NCBI GenBank assembly: GCA_039649175.1
Contig: JBBWZS010000193.1
Coordinates: 1 to 15,226 of the forward strand
DNA from: DATAQC01 sp039649175
GTDB lineage: Bacteria; Actinomycetota; Acidimicrobiia; Acidimicrobiales; AC-14
Direction: 5' to 3'
Length of the DNA: 15,226 bases
In this document: positions 1 to 6,756 of the stretch, one piece after another
Position numbering within the stretch: position 1 is the stretch's first letter
How the letters are laid out: each line of letters opens with the position of its first letter
Made by a program: the position numbers and the translations under genes
The notes under the pieces: model-generated
What the model was told of the DNA's origin: nothing
What the model saw: the letters and a program-made list of their open reading frames with translations, nothing else
Database searches by the model: none

Positions 1-227
1 GCGACGCGGATGTTGAACCCGTCATAGGCACCCGTCTGGGCGTTCCTGGTGGCCAGCCCCGGGTCGAAGTGCACGCCGACGACGAGCGTGCCGCGCCGCC
101 TGATGGCCTCGACGGTTGTCGCCTGCCCGGACGAACCACCGCAGCTGGTGACCACCACCGCGACCAATCCGGTGAGGGCGGTCGGCGCCATCAGGCGGTG
201 CCGCCCGCGTCGTCGCCGCTCCGCCAT
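1..227 (-). CDS. Amino-acid-type ABC transporter substrate-binding lipoprotein (SBP family 3), N-terminal part
   Basis: This gene is cut by the window edge, so only about 75 N-terminal residues are visible. It starts at an ATG at 227; a second in-frame ATG is at 191. The N-terminus is arginine-rich (RRRRGRHR), followed by a hydrophobic stretch and a lipobox-like VTSC with the cysteine at residue 29. This predicts export and lipid anchoring outside the membrane. After the linker comes the start of a periplasmic-binding fold: IRRRGTLVVGVHFDPGL, then TGAYDGFNIRVA. The pattern 'rG.L.vGv..d..P' plus 'tG...GFd' is typical of family 3 binding proteins for amino acids or other polar solutes. The ligand cannot be told, because the binding residues lie outside the window. 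No strong Shine-Dalgarno sequence was seen. The gene diverges from the phospholipase-like gene across about 100 bp. Confidence 0.8.
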   Translation of the reverse strand, partial: MAERRRRGRHRLMAPTALTGLVAVVVTSCGGSSGQATTVEAIRRRGTLVVGVHFDPGLATRNAQTGAYDGFNIRV

Positions 228-259
228 TGTCGCCAACCCCGCTCGCGCCACCGGGTCAC

Positions 260-267
260 AGTATCGT
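260..267. promoter_or_regulatory. Overlapping divergent -10-like elements
   Basis: The octamer AGTATCGT reads TATCGT on the + strand (262-267) and GATACT on the - strand (265-260). Both resemble -10 boxes. They would give starts about 55 nt before the phospholipase-like gene and about 25 nt before the lipoprotein gene. No convincing -35 was seen on either strand. The same two hexamers recur before soxR (TATCGT) and before the PPOX gene (GATACT). Confidence 0.3.
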
Positions 268-328
268 CATCGCAATCACATCAAACGGCCGGTGGATCCC
301 TTCCATCGGTCGCCGATAAGGGGCGGGC

Positions 329-3139
329 GTGAAGGCCACGACGATCTCCGCGGGAGGCGGACGGCGACGCCGGCAAAGGGCTGCGCTCGCTCTCACCCTT
401 CTGGCTGCGGTGCTCTTGCCGATGGGCGTGATGGCCGGGTGGGCCAGCGCCACGCTCTACAACAGCGACACCTTCAGCCAGCGGGCGGGAAACCTCCTGC
501 GCTCACCGGCCATCCGCCACGAGATCGCGGCGCGCCTCACCGATCAACTGGCGGCCGCCGGCAACGACCAGGCGGTGAACTTCCGGCCCGCCTTCCAACT
601 GGCCGTCGACGGAGCCATCGACACCGAGGCGTTCCGGTCGATCTTCCGCACCGCGGTCCGCAGCACCCACCATGCCCTGTTGGCTGGAGGCGCCAAGGGC
701 ATCGACCTCTCGCAGGCGCTCAGCGTCATCGCCACCACCTTGCAGCTGCCGAACAACGCCCGTCCGGGCCAGAAAGACGCCACCTCCCTCGGCAGCAGCT
801 TCGAATCGGCCACCAAGCGGATGGCCGATCTCCACGTCTGGCAGATCGAAGGGTGGGCCCACTCCCTGTGGCTGCTGGGGACCTTCGGTGGGTTGGCCGC
901 CGGAGCTGCGGCCATCGCCGTCGCCTCCGATCGCCGGCGCATGGTGGCGCGCCTGGGCTGGGTGCTGGTGGCCGACGGGGCGGTGATCGCGGGAGCCGTC
1001 CTGGCCGTCCAGTGGTATGCCGGGCACTCGATCGCCGACAACACCCTGGCCGCCGCCGTGCGCGACGCCGTGGGCCGCTGGACCGGAGACCTGCGCAGCA
1101 TCGGGCTGTGGATGGCGGGGTACGGCGTGGTGCTGGCGGCGGCCGCCGCCGCCGTCGCAGGACGGGTCTTCACCCCCGCCCGGGTGACAGGCGCCATCGG
1201 TGGGTGGATCGACCGTCGGCGGGCAACTACTGCGGGCACCGTCGAGGTGGGTGCCGTCGCCGTCCTCGTCGGCCTCGTCCTCATCCGTTATCACGAGTTC
1301 TGGTCCCTGGTGGCCGTGCTGGGCGCCGGTCTGTGGCTGGCCTACCTGGGGGCAGCCGAGCTCATGGGACTGGTGCGACGAGTCGCTCCCACCACCTCGG
1401 TGGCCGGGCACACGACTGCTCGTGGGCGCCGCCTCGGACTGGTGACCGCCGTCGCCGTCGTCCTGCTCGCCATCGTCAGCGTCGGCCTGGTCGTCACCAC
1501 TCGCGGCGCTACCCAGCGCGCCGAGGCCGAGGGGGTGCAACGCTGCAACGGCTCGGCCGCACTGTGCGATCTGCCCCTCAACAAGGTGATGATCCCCGCC
1601 ACGCACAACTCCATGTCGTCGGAGCGCTACCCGGGGTGGATGTTCGCCGAGCACATCCAGACCATTGGCCAGCAACTCGACTCCGGCGTCCGGGCCCTGC
1701 TCATCGACACCCACTACGGCATCCCGTCGACGGCGCGCATGCTCGGCTCTCGCAACCAGCTCGTCGTCACCGACCGTGCCCACGAGCTCGTGCGCCCCAG
1801 CGGGGAGCAGGCCGACTCCGACCCCAACGTGGTGGCCAAGGCGCAGTCCCTCGCCGCCGGTGTCCCGCCGGCGGCGAGGGCCGCCCGCGGGGTCTACCTC
1901 TGTCACAACTGGTGCGAGATGGGCGCCATCCGCTTCTCCGAAGGACTGGCTGAGGTCAAGAGCTTCCTCGACACCCACCCCGACGAGGTCGTGACCCTCG
2001 ACATCGAGGACCACACCACCCCGGCCGACACCGCCGGCGCCATCGAGAAGTCGGGTCTGGCCCGACGGGCCTGGACCCTCGATCCGGCACGACCCCTGCC
2101 CACGCTGGGCGAGATGATCGGGGCCGGGAAGAACCTGCTCGTCCTGGCCGAGGGTGGCGGTCCAGGGGCGCCCCCCTGGTACCAGCCGGCCTACGAGCAC
2201 TGGGTGCAGGAGACCGAGTACACGTGGCCCACCCGCGACTCGATGGACTGCCGGCCGAAGCGGGGGCCCGCCGATGCGCCCCTGTTCCTGGTCAACCACT
2301 GGGTCGAGGCCGCACCACCGAGCCCCAAGACGGCCAGGGCGGCCAACCAGCGTGACTTCCTCGAGGCCCGGTTGCGGCGTTGCTTCGCCGAACGGGGCCA
2401 GATCCCCAACCTGGTGGCCGTCGACTTCTCAGCCATGGGCGACCTCATGTCCACCGTGCGCGACCTCAACGACGCCTTCGTGGATCAGCTCGCCGCCGTA
2501 CGCCGATCCCGAGGGCGCCCGGCGCCCACCGCTCCATCGGCGAATACGGGCGTCCCGCGACCGCCCACCGCTCCTCTCGCCCCCGTGCCGGTGTCGATCA
2601 CGCCCGAAGTGACCACCTTCACCGGGGGTGACCCGACGGGGTTCTGCTCCGGGTGGACCAGTGTCGAGGAGGTGATCGGGGCGTGGGCCGAGGCCCGGCT
2701 GATGGCGGCGTCGTCGCAGGAGGAGGGACTGGCCGACCTGGCCTATGGCGAGGGGGCGGCGCAGGCGCTCGACGCCGTGGCCGATGTCGCCCCTGCCGAG
2801 GTGGTGCAGGCGCTGGCGCCAACGCTGAGCCGGGCCCAGGCCGCCGTCGACGCCGTCCGGGCCCTGGGTGCGGACGACGCCACCATCGACCAGGGCGCCC
2901 GGGCGGTGATCGGGTCCAGCGCCGGTGGCACCGAGGCCGACGGTGAGACACCCGCCACCCTGGAAGCCGACCGGACGCAGTTCCTGCGGGCCACCTTCGG
3001 GGCCGACCGGGTCAACGCCGCCGCCCGGGCGTTCGCCCAGTCCCACCCTCCCGAAGCCGGCCTGTTCGACCTGGGAAACTACTCGGCGCCGGCCGCCCGC
3101 ACCGCCGGATACGACTGCCTGGCCTCCCCCGACCAGTAG
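329..3139 (+). CDS. Multi-pass membrane protein with extracellular PI-PLC-like phosphodiesterase domain
   Basis: This 936-residue protein starts at GTG 329, with AAGGGG 5 nt upstream as ribosome binding site. Residues 18-40 form a first membrane helix. Residues 45-175 are a soluble, probably outside, region (YNSDTF, then helices). About six more helices follow between 177 and 390. From about 410 to 735 there is a PI-PLC X-like TIM-barrel: MIPATHNSM with H426 as candidate base, ALLIDTHYG with D460, then YLCHNWCE with H526 flanked by C525 and C529, and LDIEDHTTP. These match the PI-PLC-like phosphodiesterase superfamily. A Pro/Ala-rich linker (about 735-770) leads to a helical C-terminal region with one cysteine near each end (C773, C930), perhaps a disulfide. 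The likely role is cleavage of a phosphodiester lipid or glycolipid outside the membrane; the substrate is unknown. The C-terminal region is not recognised. Confidence 0.85.
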   Translation: MKATTISAGGGRRRRQRAALALTLLAAVLLPMGVMAGWASATLYNSDTFSQRAGNLLRSPAIRHEIAARLTDQLAAAGNDQAVNFRPAFQLAVDGAIDTEAFRSIFRTAVRSTHHALLAGGAKGIDLSQALSVIATTLQLPNNARPGQKDATSLGSSFESATKRMADLHVWQIEGWAHSLWLLGTFGGLAAGAAAIAVASDRRRMVARLGWVLVADGAVIAGAVLAVQWYAGHSIADNTLAAAVRDAVGRWTGDLRSIGLWMAGYGVVLAAAAAAVAGRVFTPARVTGAIGGWIDRRRATTAGTVEVGAVAVLVGLVLIRYHEFWSLVAVLGAGLWLAYLGAAELMGLVRRVAPTTSVAGHTTARGRRLGLVTAVAVVLLAIVSVGLVVTTRGATQRAEAEGVQRCNGSAALCDLPLNKVMIPATHNSMSSERYPGWMFAEHIQTIGQQLDSGVRALLIDTHYGIPSTARMLGSRNQLVVTDRAHELVRPSGEQADSDPNVVAKAQSLAAGVPPAARAARGVYLCHNWCEMGAIRFSEGLAEVKSFLDTHPDEVVTLDIEDHTTPADTAGAIEKSGLARRAWTLDPARPLPTLGEMIGAGKNLLVLAEGGGPGAPPWYQPAYEHWVQETEYTWPTRDSMDCRPKRGPADAPLFLVNHWVEAAPPSPKTARAANQRDFLEARLRRCFAERGQIPNLVAVDFSAMGDLMSTVRDLNDAFVDQLAAVRRSRGRPAPTAPSANTGVPRPPTAPLAPVPVSITPEVTTFTGGDPTGFCSGWTSVEEVIGAWAEARLMAASSQEEGLADLAYGEGAAQALDAVADVAPAEVVQALAPTLSRAQAAVDAVRALGADDATIDQGARAVIGSSAGGTEADGETPATLEADRTQFLRATFGADRVNAAARAFAQSHPPEAGLFDLGNYSAPAARTAGYDCLASPDQ

Positions 3140-3194
3140 CGCTCCCGCCAACCTGTCGAGCACGGACCGGGGCCCCATCGTCGCCGGTGACTCC

Positions 3195-3200
3195 TATGAT
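3195..3200 (+). promoter_or_regulatory. Candidate -10 box TATGAT for the PAS-phosphatase gene
   Basis: TATGAT lies 55 nt before the preferred ATG at 3256, giving a predicted 5' UTR of about 50 nt. No recognisable -35 hexamer was found. The box lies inside the longest possible reading frame, which argues against the upstream GTG at 3187 as the real start. Confidence 0.35.
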
Positions 3201-3255
3201 GAGGCCCGACCAGGCCATTGGTGGGCCTGCCAGGTTTGCTCGAGGAGCGGCGCCG

Positions 3256-4449
3256 ATGTCCGACGTGCGAGAGCCGCTGGACCCGCTCCTGGCCGCGGCC
3301 AAGATCGTCGACGATGTCCTCCTTGACAGCCGTGACGCCCTGCGCCTCGCACTGTCCGCCGGTCGGCTCGGGACCTGGCGCTGGGACATGGCCACCGGCG
3401 CCATTCGATGGGACCAACAGCTGGAGATGATCTTCGGGTTGCCTCCCGGCGGGTTCGACGGGACCTTCGAGACCTACCAGTCCCTCCTGCACCCGGACGA
3501 CCGGGCCCACGTGCTGGAGGTGGTGCACGCCGCCCTGGCCGCCAAGTCGGACTACGACGTCGAGCATCGATGCGTCTGGCCGGATGGCACCGTGCACTGG
3601 TTGCAGGGTCGGGGCTCGGTGACCCTCGGCGGGAACGGCGAGGTGACCGGCACCGTCGGTTGCGTCGGCGACATCACCGAGCGGGTGGTGCGGCGGGGCC
3701 AGGCCGCCGACCTGAGCGCCAGCCTCCAGGCGGGTCTGCTCCCCCACCTGGCCTCTCCCCCGGGACTGACCGTGCAGAGCCGTTACCGTCCCGGTGAGGA
3801 GCGACTCCTGCTCGGCGGCGACTTCCTCGATGTCGCGGTGACCCCCTCGGGTGACACCGCCTTCTGTATCGGAGACGTCAGCGGGCGCGGCGCCGGGGCG
3901 GCGGCGGTGGGCACGAGCCTGCGCGCCGGGTGGCGCGCCCTCGCCCTCACCGGGGACGACCCTGCCGCGTGGGTCGCCGGTTGCGCCGACGTGTTGGCCG
4001 CCGGCGACCCGTCACCCGAGCTGTTCGTCACCATGACCACGGGGCTCGTCAGCGCCGATCGGCAGCGCCTCGTCCTGTTGTCGGCCGGGCACCCGCCGCC
4101 CGTCCTCGTGGCCGAGGGCACGGCGCGCTCCCTGGTGGTCGACGCCTGTCCGCCGCTGGGGCTGCTCTCGAAGGACGGGATCAGCCGACCGGTGTCGTTC
4201 CCCCTCCCCCCTGGCTGGGCGCTGCTCATGTTCACCGACGGCCTGTTCGAGGGGCGAGCCGAACCGGGCGGCGTCTCCCGCCTCGGCCTCGATGAGGTGG
4301 TGCGGTGGTGTCGCCGGCTCGAAGCCGGCAACCTGGACGACGACTGCCTCGACGCCCTGATCGCCCACGTCGAGCAGGCCAACGGAGGGCCCATCGTCGA
4401 CGACATCGCCGTCCTGTTGCTGGCCTCGGAGCCAGAGGGGCCAGCGTGA
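3256..4449 (+). CDS. PAS-domain sensor PP2C-type (SpoIIE/RsbU-like) serine/threonine phosphatase
   Basis: The protein has 397 residues from ATG 3256, chosen because AGGAG sits 8 nt upstream; the frame stays open to a GTG at 3187. After a short N-terminal helix there is a PAS_3-type sensor domain (roughly 30-150). Its signature runs from GTWRWD through LLHPDDR and DGTVHWLQGRG to GCVGDITER. From about 155 follows a SpoIIE-type PP2C catalytic domain. Metal-binding aspartates are visible in GGDFLD (D189) and GDVSGRG (D207), and in the C-terminal DDIAVLLL (D382/D383). Such proteins dephosphorylate anti-sigma-factor antagonists in response to a signal sensed by PAS; here the partner is not encoded nearby. 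There are no membrane segments, so it is cytoplasmic. Its stop overlaps the start of the SDR gene (TGATG), implying translational coupling. Confidence 0.9.
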   Translation: MSDVREPLDPLLAAAKIVDDVLLDSRDALRLALSAGRLGTWRWDMATGAIRWDQQLEMIFGLPPGGFDGTFETYQSLLHPDDRAHVLEVVHAALAAKSDYDVEHRCVWPDGTVHWLQGRGSVTLGGNGEVTGTVGCVGDITERVVRRGQAADLSASLQAGLLPHLASPPGLTVQSRYRPGEERLLLGGDFLDVAVTPSGDTAFCIGDVSGRGAGAAAVGTSLRAGWRALALTGDDPAAWVAGCADVLAAGDPSPELFVTMTTGLVSADRQRLVLLSAGHPPPVLVAEGTARSLVVDACPPLGLLSKDGISRPVSFPLPPGWALLMFTDGLFEGRAEPGGVSRLGLDEVVRWCRRLEAGNLDDDCLDALIAHVEQANGGPIVDDIAVLLLASEPEGPA

Positions 4450-5225
4450 TGAGCGGCGCACTGGTGTGGATATCAGGAGCGTCGGGCGGCATCGGCCGGG
4501 CGCTGGTGGAGACGGTGCCGTGGGACGGGGCGCGGGTCATCGGGATCAGCCGGCGCCCGTCCGCCGGCGCCGAGCACCTCGAGGCCGACCTGGCCGACCC
4601 CGCGTCGTGGCCGGCGGTGGGCAAGTCGTTTCGTTCGGAACTGGAGCGCTTCGAAGGTGACCGGGTGGTGTTCGTCCATGCCGCCGGCGCCCTCGAGCCC
4701 ATCGGCTATGCGGGCGAGGTCGACACGGGCGCCTACACCGCCAATGTCATCTTGAACAGTGCCGCTTCCCAGGTGCTCGGCCACCTCTTCCTGGCCGCCG
4801 CCTCGGCCGACTCGGCCCGCTCCCCCGGTTCGCCTGCCGCCCCTGCCGCCCCTGCCGCCGACGGGCGGCACCTGGTGATGCTCACGTCGGGGGCAGCCAC
4901 GAGCGTGTACGAGGGCTGGACCTCCTACGGGGCGGGCAAGGCCGCCATCGACCAATGGGTGCGCGCCGCCGGGGCCGAACAGGAGACGCGCGGCGGCGTG
5001 CAGGTGCTGGCGGTGGCGCCGGGGACCGTGGCCACGGCCATGCAGGAGCGACTCCGTTCCACCACCGACGCCCAGTTCCCCAAGCGCCAGAAGTTCCTCG
5101 ACCTCTATGAGGCGGGCAAGCTCAGTGATCCCAACGAGGTCGCCGCCGCCATGTGGAGGCTCCTCGACGCCGGCCTCGACAACGGGAGCGTCATCGACCT
5201 CCGGGACCTTCCCGGAGGTCGATGA
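4449..5225 (+). CDS. Short-chain dehydrogenase/reductase (SDR), sepiapterin/benzil-reductase-like
   Basis: The protein has 258 residues. The ATG at 4449 shares its A with the TGA of the phosphatase gene, so the two are probably one operon; a GTG at 4446 is an alternative start. The Rossmann-fold glycine motif SGASGGIG (residues 9-16) binds NAD(P). The catalytic S147 lies in MLTSGA, with Y160 and K164 in SYGAGK. VAPGTVATAM is the usual substrate-loop region. The length and the short N-terminus before the glycine motif fit classical SDRs, nearest by eye to sepiapterin or benzil reductases. The substrate cannot be deduced. An odd feature is a Pro/Ala insert (SPAAPAAPAADG) before the catalytic strand, built from three identical 9-nt repeats. 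The last 35 nt form a perfect hairpin that ends on the stop codon. Confidence 0.9.
   Translation: MSGALVWISGASGGIGRALVETVPWDGARVIGISRRPSAGAEHLEADLADPASWPAVGKSFRSELERFEGDRVVFVHAAGALEPIGYAGEVDTGAYTANVILNSAASQVLGHLFLAAASADSARSPGSPAAPAAPAADGRHLVMLTSGAATSVYEGWTSYGAGKAAIDQWVRAAGAEQETRGGVQVLAVAPGTVATAMQERLRSTTDAQFPKRQKFLDLYEAGKLSDPNEVAAAMWRLLDAGLDNGSVIDLRDLPGGR
4833..4859 (+). repeat. Three perfect tandem copies of the 9-mer CCTGCCGCC
   Basis: The unit CCTGCCGCC occurs three times without mismatch and encodes Pro-Ala-Ala three times inside the SDR gene. Being a multiple of three, copy-number changes by slippage would keep the frame and only alter a surface loop. Confidence 0.85.
5191..5225. terminator. 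Perfect 16-bp hairpin ending on the SDR stop codon, probable bidirectional terminator
   Basis: Left arm TCATCGACCTCCGGGA (5191-5206), loop CCT (5207-5209), right arm TCCCGGAGGTCGATGA (5210-5225). All 16 pairs match. The right arm ends with the TGA stop of the SDR gene, so the structure is both coding sequence and probable terminator. The convergent secreted-protein gene ends 15 nt beyond. There is no T tract on either side, so it would be a non-canonical terminator or an RNA 3'-end stabiliser. Confidence 0.7.
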
Positions 5226-5240
5226 GCGAGGGGCGACCGA

Positions 5241-5792
5241 CTAGGGCAGTGGCTCGGCCTGGGCCGAGTTGAAGGCCTGGACTCCGGCCTGGCCGTCACC
5301 GTCGAACGGGGTCACCGGGCTGTTCGGCCCGAGGCAGAAGTCGTCGCCCGTCGGGTCGGCAAACCATGCCCCGACCTGGTTGAGGTCGACCCGGGCCCGC
5401 ACACCGTTGACGAGGGTGAACGAGAAGGCCTCCCCCACGATCAGCCTGAACTCGGCGTCGGCGTCCCCCTGGTGGTTGGAGGTGAAGTCGCCGATGTACT
5501 CGGCCGCACCGAACGGCGGTCCCGCCGTCTCCAACAAGAAGGTGGTGAACTGCGTGTCGGGCGGAAGGCCGGTGGCGTGGATCCGGAAGATGTCGCTGTC
5601 GCGCGTGTCGCGCAGCCGGACCGTGACCTTCACCTTGGCTTCGGGCATGCAGGCTGCCAACGTGGCTGAGGACGGCGTGAGCTGCTGATGCACCACGGTG
5701 GTGTTGGTGTTCCCCCCCGCCCCCACCGCCGTTCCGGCGATCACCGCCATGACCGCGCCGAATGCCATCATCAATCGTCTGGTCCGGGACAT
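5241..5792 (-). CDS. Small secreted protein of unknown function
   Basis: The protein has 183 residues. The start is fixed by a strong Shine-Dalgarno GGAGGAGG about 5 nt before ATG 5792; the open frame continues further upstream but into the divergent hydrolase gene. Residues 1-25 form a signal peptide: basic MSRTRR, a hydrophobic core, and an AVGA-like cleavage region, so the mature protein is exported. The rest looks like a beta-rich domain: KVKVTVRLRDTRDSDIFRIH, then GLPPDTQFTTFL, FGAAEYIGDFTSNHQGDAD and FSFTLVNGVRA. It has only two cysteines (C48 and one in DDFCLG), which could pair. I do not recognise the family. The gene converges on the SDR gene and is separated from it by the perfect hairpin. 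Confidence 0.8.
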   Translation of the reverse strand: MSRTRRLMMAFGAVMAVIAGTAVGAGGNTNTTVVHQQLTPSSATLAACMPEAKVKVTVRLRDTRDSDIFRIHATGLPPDTQFTTFLLETAGPPFGAAEYIGDFTSNHQGDADAEFRLIVGEAFSFTLVNGVRARVDLNQVGAWFADPTGDDFCLGPNSPVTPFDGDGQAGVQAFNSAQAEPLP

Positions 5793-5810
5793 GAGGTCCT
5801 CCTCCGTGGT

Positions 5811-5824
5811 GCGCACGCGTGCGC
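5811..5824. promoter_or_regulatory. Perfect 14-bp palindrome upstream of the secreted-protein gene
   Basis: GCGCACGCGTGCGC equals its own reverse complement. It lies immediately upstream of the GGAGGAGG ribosome binding site of the secreted-protein gene, 18 bp before its ATG. It could be a dimeric repressor operator or a 5'-UTR structure. No -10 box was recognised nearby. Confidence 0.35.
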
Positions 5825-5868
5825 CAAGAGGCCAGGCCCGTACCCGGCCCCGCGGCGAGCATGACACA

Positions 5869-5895
5869 CACCTCCCCGACCATGCCGGGGTGGTG
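5869..5895. repeat. 27-bp inverted repeat upstream of the beta-lactamase-like gene
   Basis: CACC-T-CCCCG (5869-5878) and CGGGG-T-GGTG (5886-5895) form a 10-position dyad with one T/T mismatch around a 7-nt spacer. It covers the -35 region relative to the TAGTCT box at 5903, so it is a candidate operator. It could equally be a hairpin in transcripts reading toward the secreted-protein gene. Confidence 0.35.
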
Positions 5896-5902
5896 CGCTC
5901 TG

Positions 5903-5908
5903 TAGTCT
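5903..5908 (+). promoter_or_regulatory. TAGTCT -10-like box for a probable leaderless mRNA
   Basis: TAGTCT lies 8 nt before the GTG at 5917, so transcription would start at or next to the start codon. No Shine-Dalgarno is present between them. The identical hexamer precedes the ATG at 15178 with a 7-nt gap. Confidence 0.5.
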
Positions 5909-5916
5909 GACCGGAC

Positions 5917-6756
5917 GTGGGCGCGCGGGAGCTGCTCGAGGCCTGGCCGGCGCCCGAGGCCACCGCGGGGGTCATGGGCGACGGGCCGGTCCCGCTGGCC
6001 GTCTGGGGCGACGCTTCGCGCCGCATGGCGTGGGCTTCGGTGACCAAGCTGGTGACCGCCATGGCCGTGCTGGTGGCCGTCGAGGAGGGCACCGTCGACC
6101 TCGACGAGCCCGCGGGCCCGCCGGGCTCGACGGTGCGACACCTGCTCGCGCACGCCTCGGGGCTGGCCTTCGCCGGCGATGACGTCCTGGCCGCACCGGA
6201 GCGCCTCCGGATCTACTCCAACCACGGCTACGAGGTCATGGGGGCACTGCTGGCCCAGCGGGCGGAGATGCCGGTGGGCCGCTACCTGACCGAGGCCGTG
6301 CTCGACCCGCTCGGGCTCGAGGCCACGCGCCTCGAGGGGTCAGTGGCGGCGGGACTGGTGGGGCCCCTCGACGACCTGCTGCGCCTGGGTGCCGAGTTGT
6401 TGCAGCCGACGCTGGTGTCGGGCGCAACCATGGCGCTGGCGACCGCGGTGGCCTTCCCGGGGCTGGCCGGGGTGCTCCCGGGCATCGGGCGCTTCGACTC
6501 CCTGGACTGGGGCCTGGGCTTCGAGCTGCGGGACGCCAAGTCGCCGCACTGGACGGGCGGGCGCAACTCCCCGGCCACCTTCGGGCACTTCGGAGCCAGT
6601 GGCTCGTTCCTGTGGGTGGATCCCGACGCCGGCCTCGCCTGCGCGGCACTCAGTGGCCGGCCCTTCGGGGCCTGGGCCCTCCAGGCATGGCCGGAGCTGG
6701 CCGACACGGTGCTCGAGGAATTCGCCGGGGGCGGTCACCACACGGGCCCGGGATAG
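5917..6756 (+). CDS. Serine hydrolase of the beta-lactamase class C / penicillin-binding-protein-like family
   Basis: The protein has 279 residues from GTG 5917, with no ribosome binding site but a -10-like box 8 nt upstream (probably leaderless). All three active-site boxes of the family are visible: SVTK (S41 nucleophile, K44), YSN (Y100, N102), and a C-terminal HFG (H224-G226) in GHFGASG, which replaces the KTG of true beta-lactamases. HLLAHASGL is also typical. At 279 residues it is shorter than the usual 350-400, and the conserved core begins very near the N-terminus. There is no signal peptide, so a cytoplasmic esterase or peptidase-like hydrolase is more likely than a drug-hydrolysing beta-lactamase. 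Its last 22 bp overlap the convergent GCS2 gene. Confidence 0.85.
   Translation: MGARELLEAWPAPEATAGVMGDGPVPLAVWGDASRRMAWASVTKLVTAMAVLVAVEEGTVDLDEPAGPPGSTVRHLLAHASGLAFAGDDVLAAPERLRIYSNHGYEVMGALLAQRAEMPVGRYLTEAVLDPLGLEATRLEGSVAAGLVGPLDDLLRLGAELLQPTLVSGATMALATAVAFPGLAGVLPGIGRFDSLDWGLGFELRDAKSPHWTGGRNSPATFGHFGASGSFLWVDPDAGLACAALSGRPFGAWALQAWPELADTVLEEFAGGGHHTGPG

Noticed and set aside
49..1953. A 634-codon + strand open frame overlapping the phospholipase-like gene
   Set aside because: The product is Arg/Pro/His-rich with no domain, while the overlapping frame shows membrane helices and clear PI-PLC motifs.
503..2299. A 598-codon - strand open frame
   Set aside because: It is antisense to the phospholipase-like gene; Gly/Asp/His-rich composition without motifs marks it as a shadow frame.
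3187..3255. GTG 3187 as start of the PAS-phosphatase
   Set aside because: It has no ribosome binding site and contains a -10-like box; ATG 3256 has AGGAG at proper spacing.
5793..6092. N-terminal extension of the secreted-protein gene to 6092
   Set aside because: It would overlap the divergent hydrolase gene, bury the signal peptide and ignore the strong GGAGGAGG before ATG 5792.
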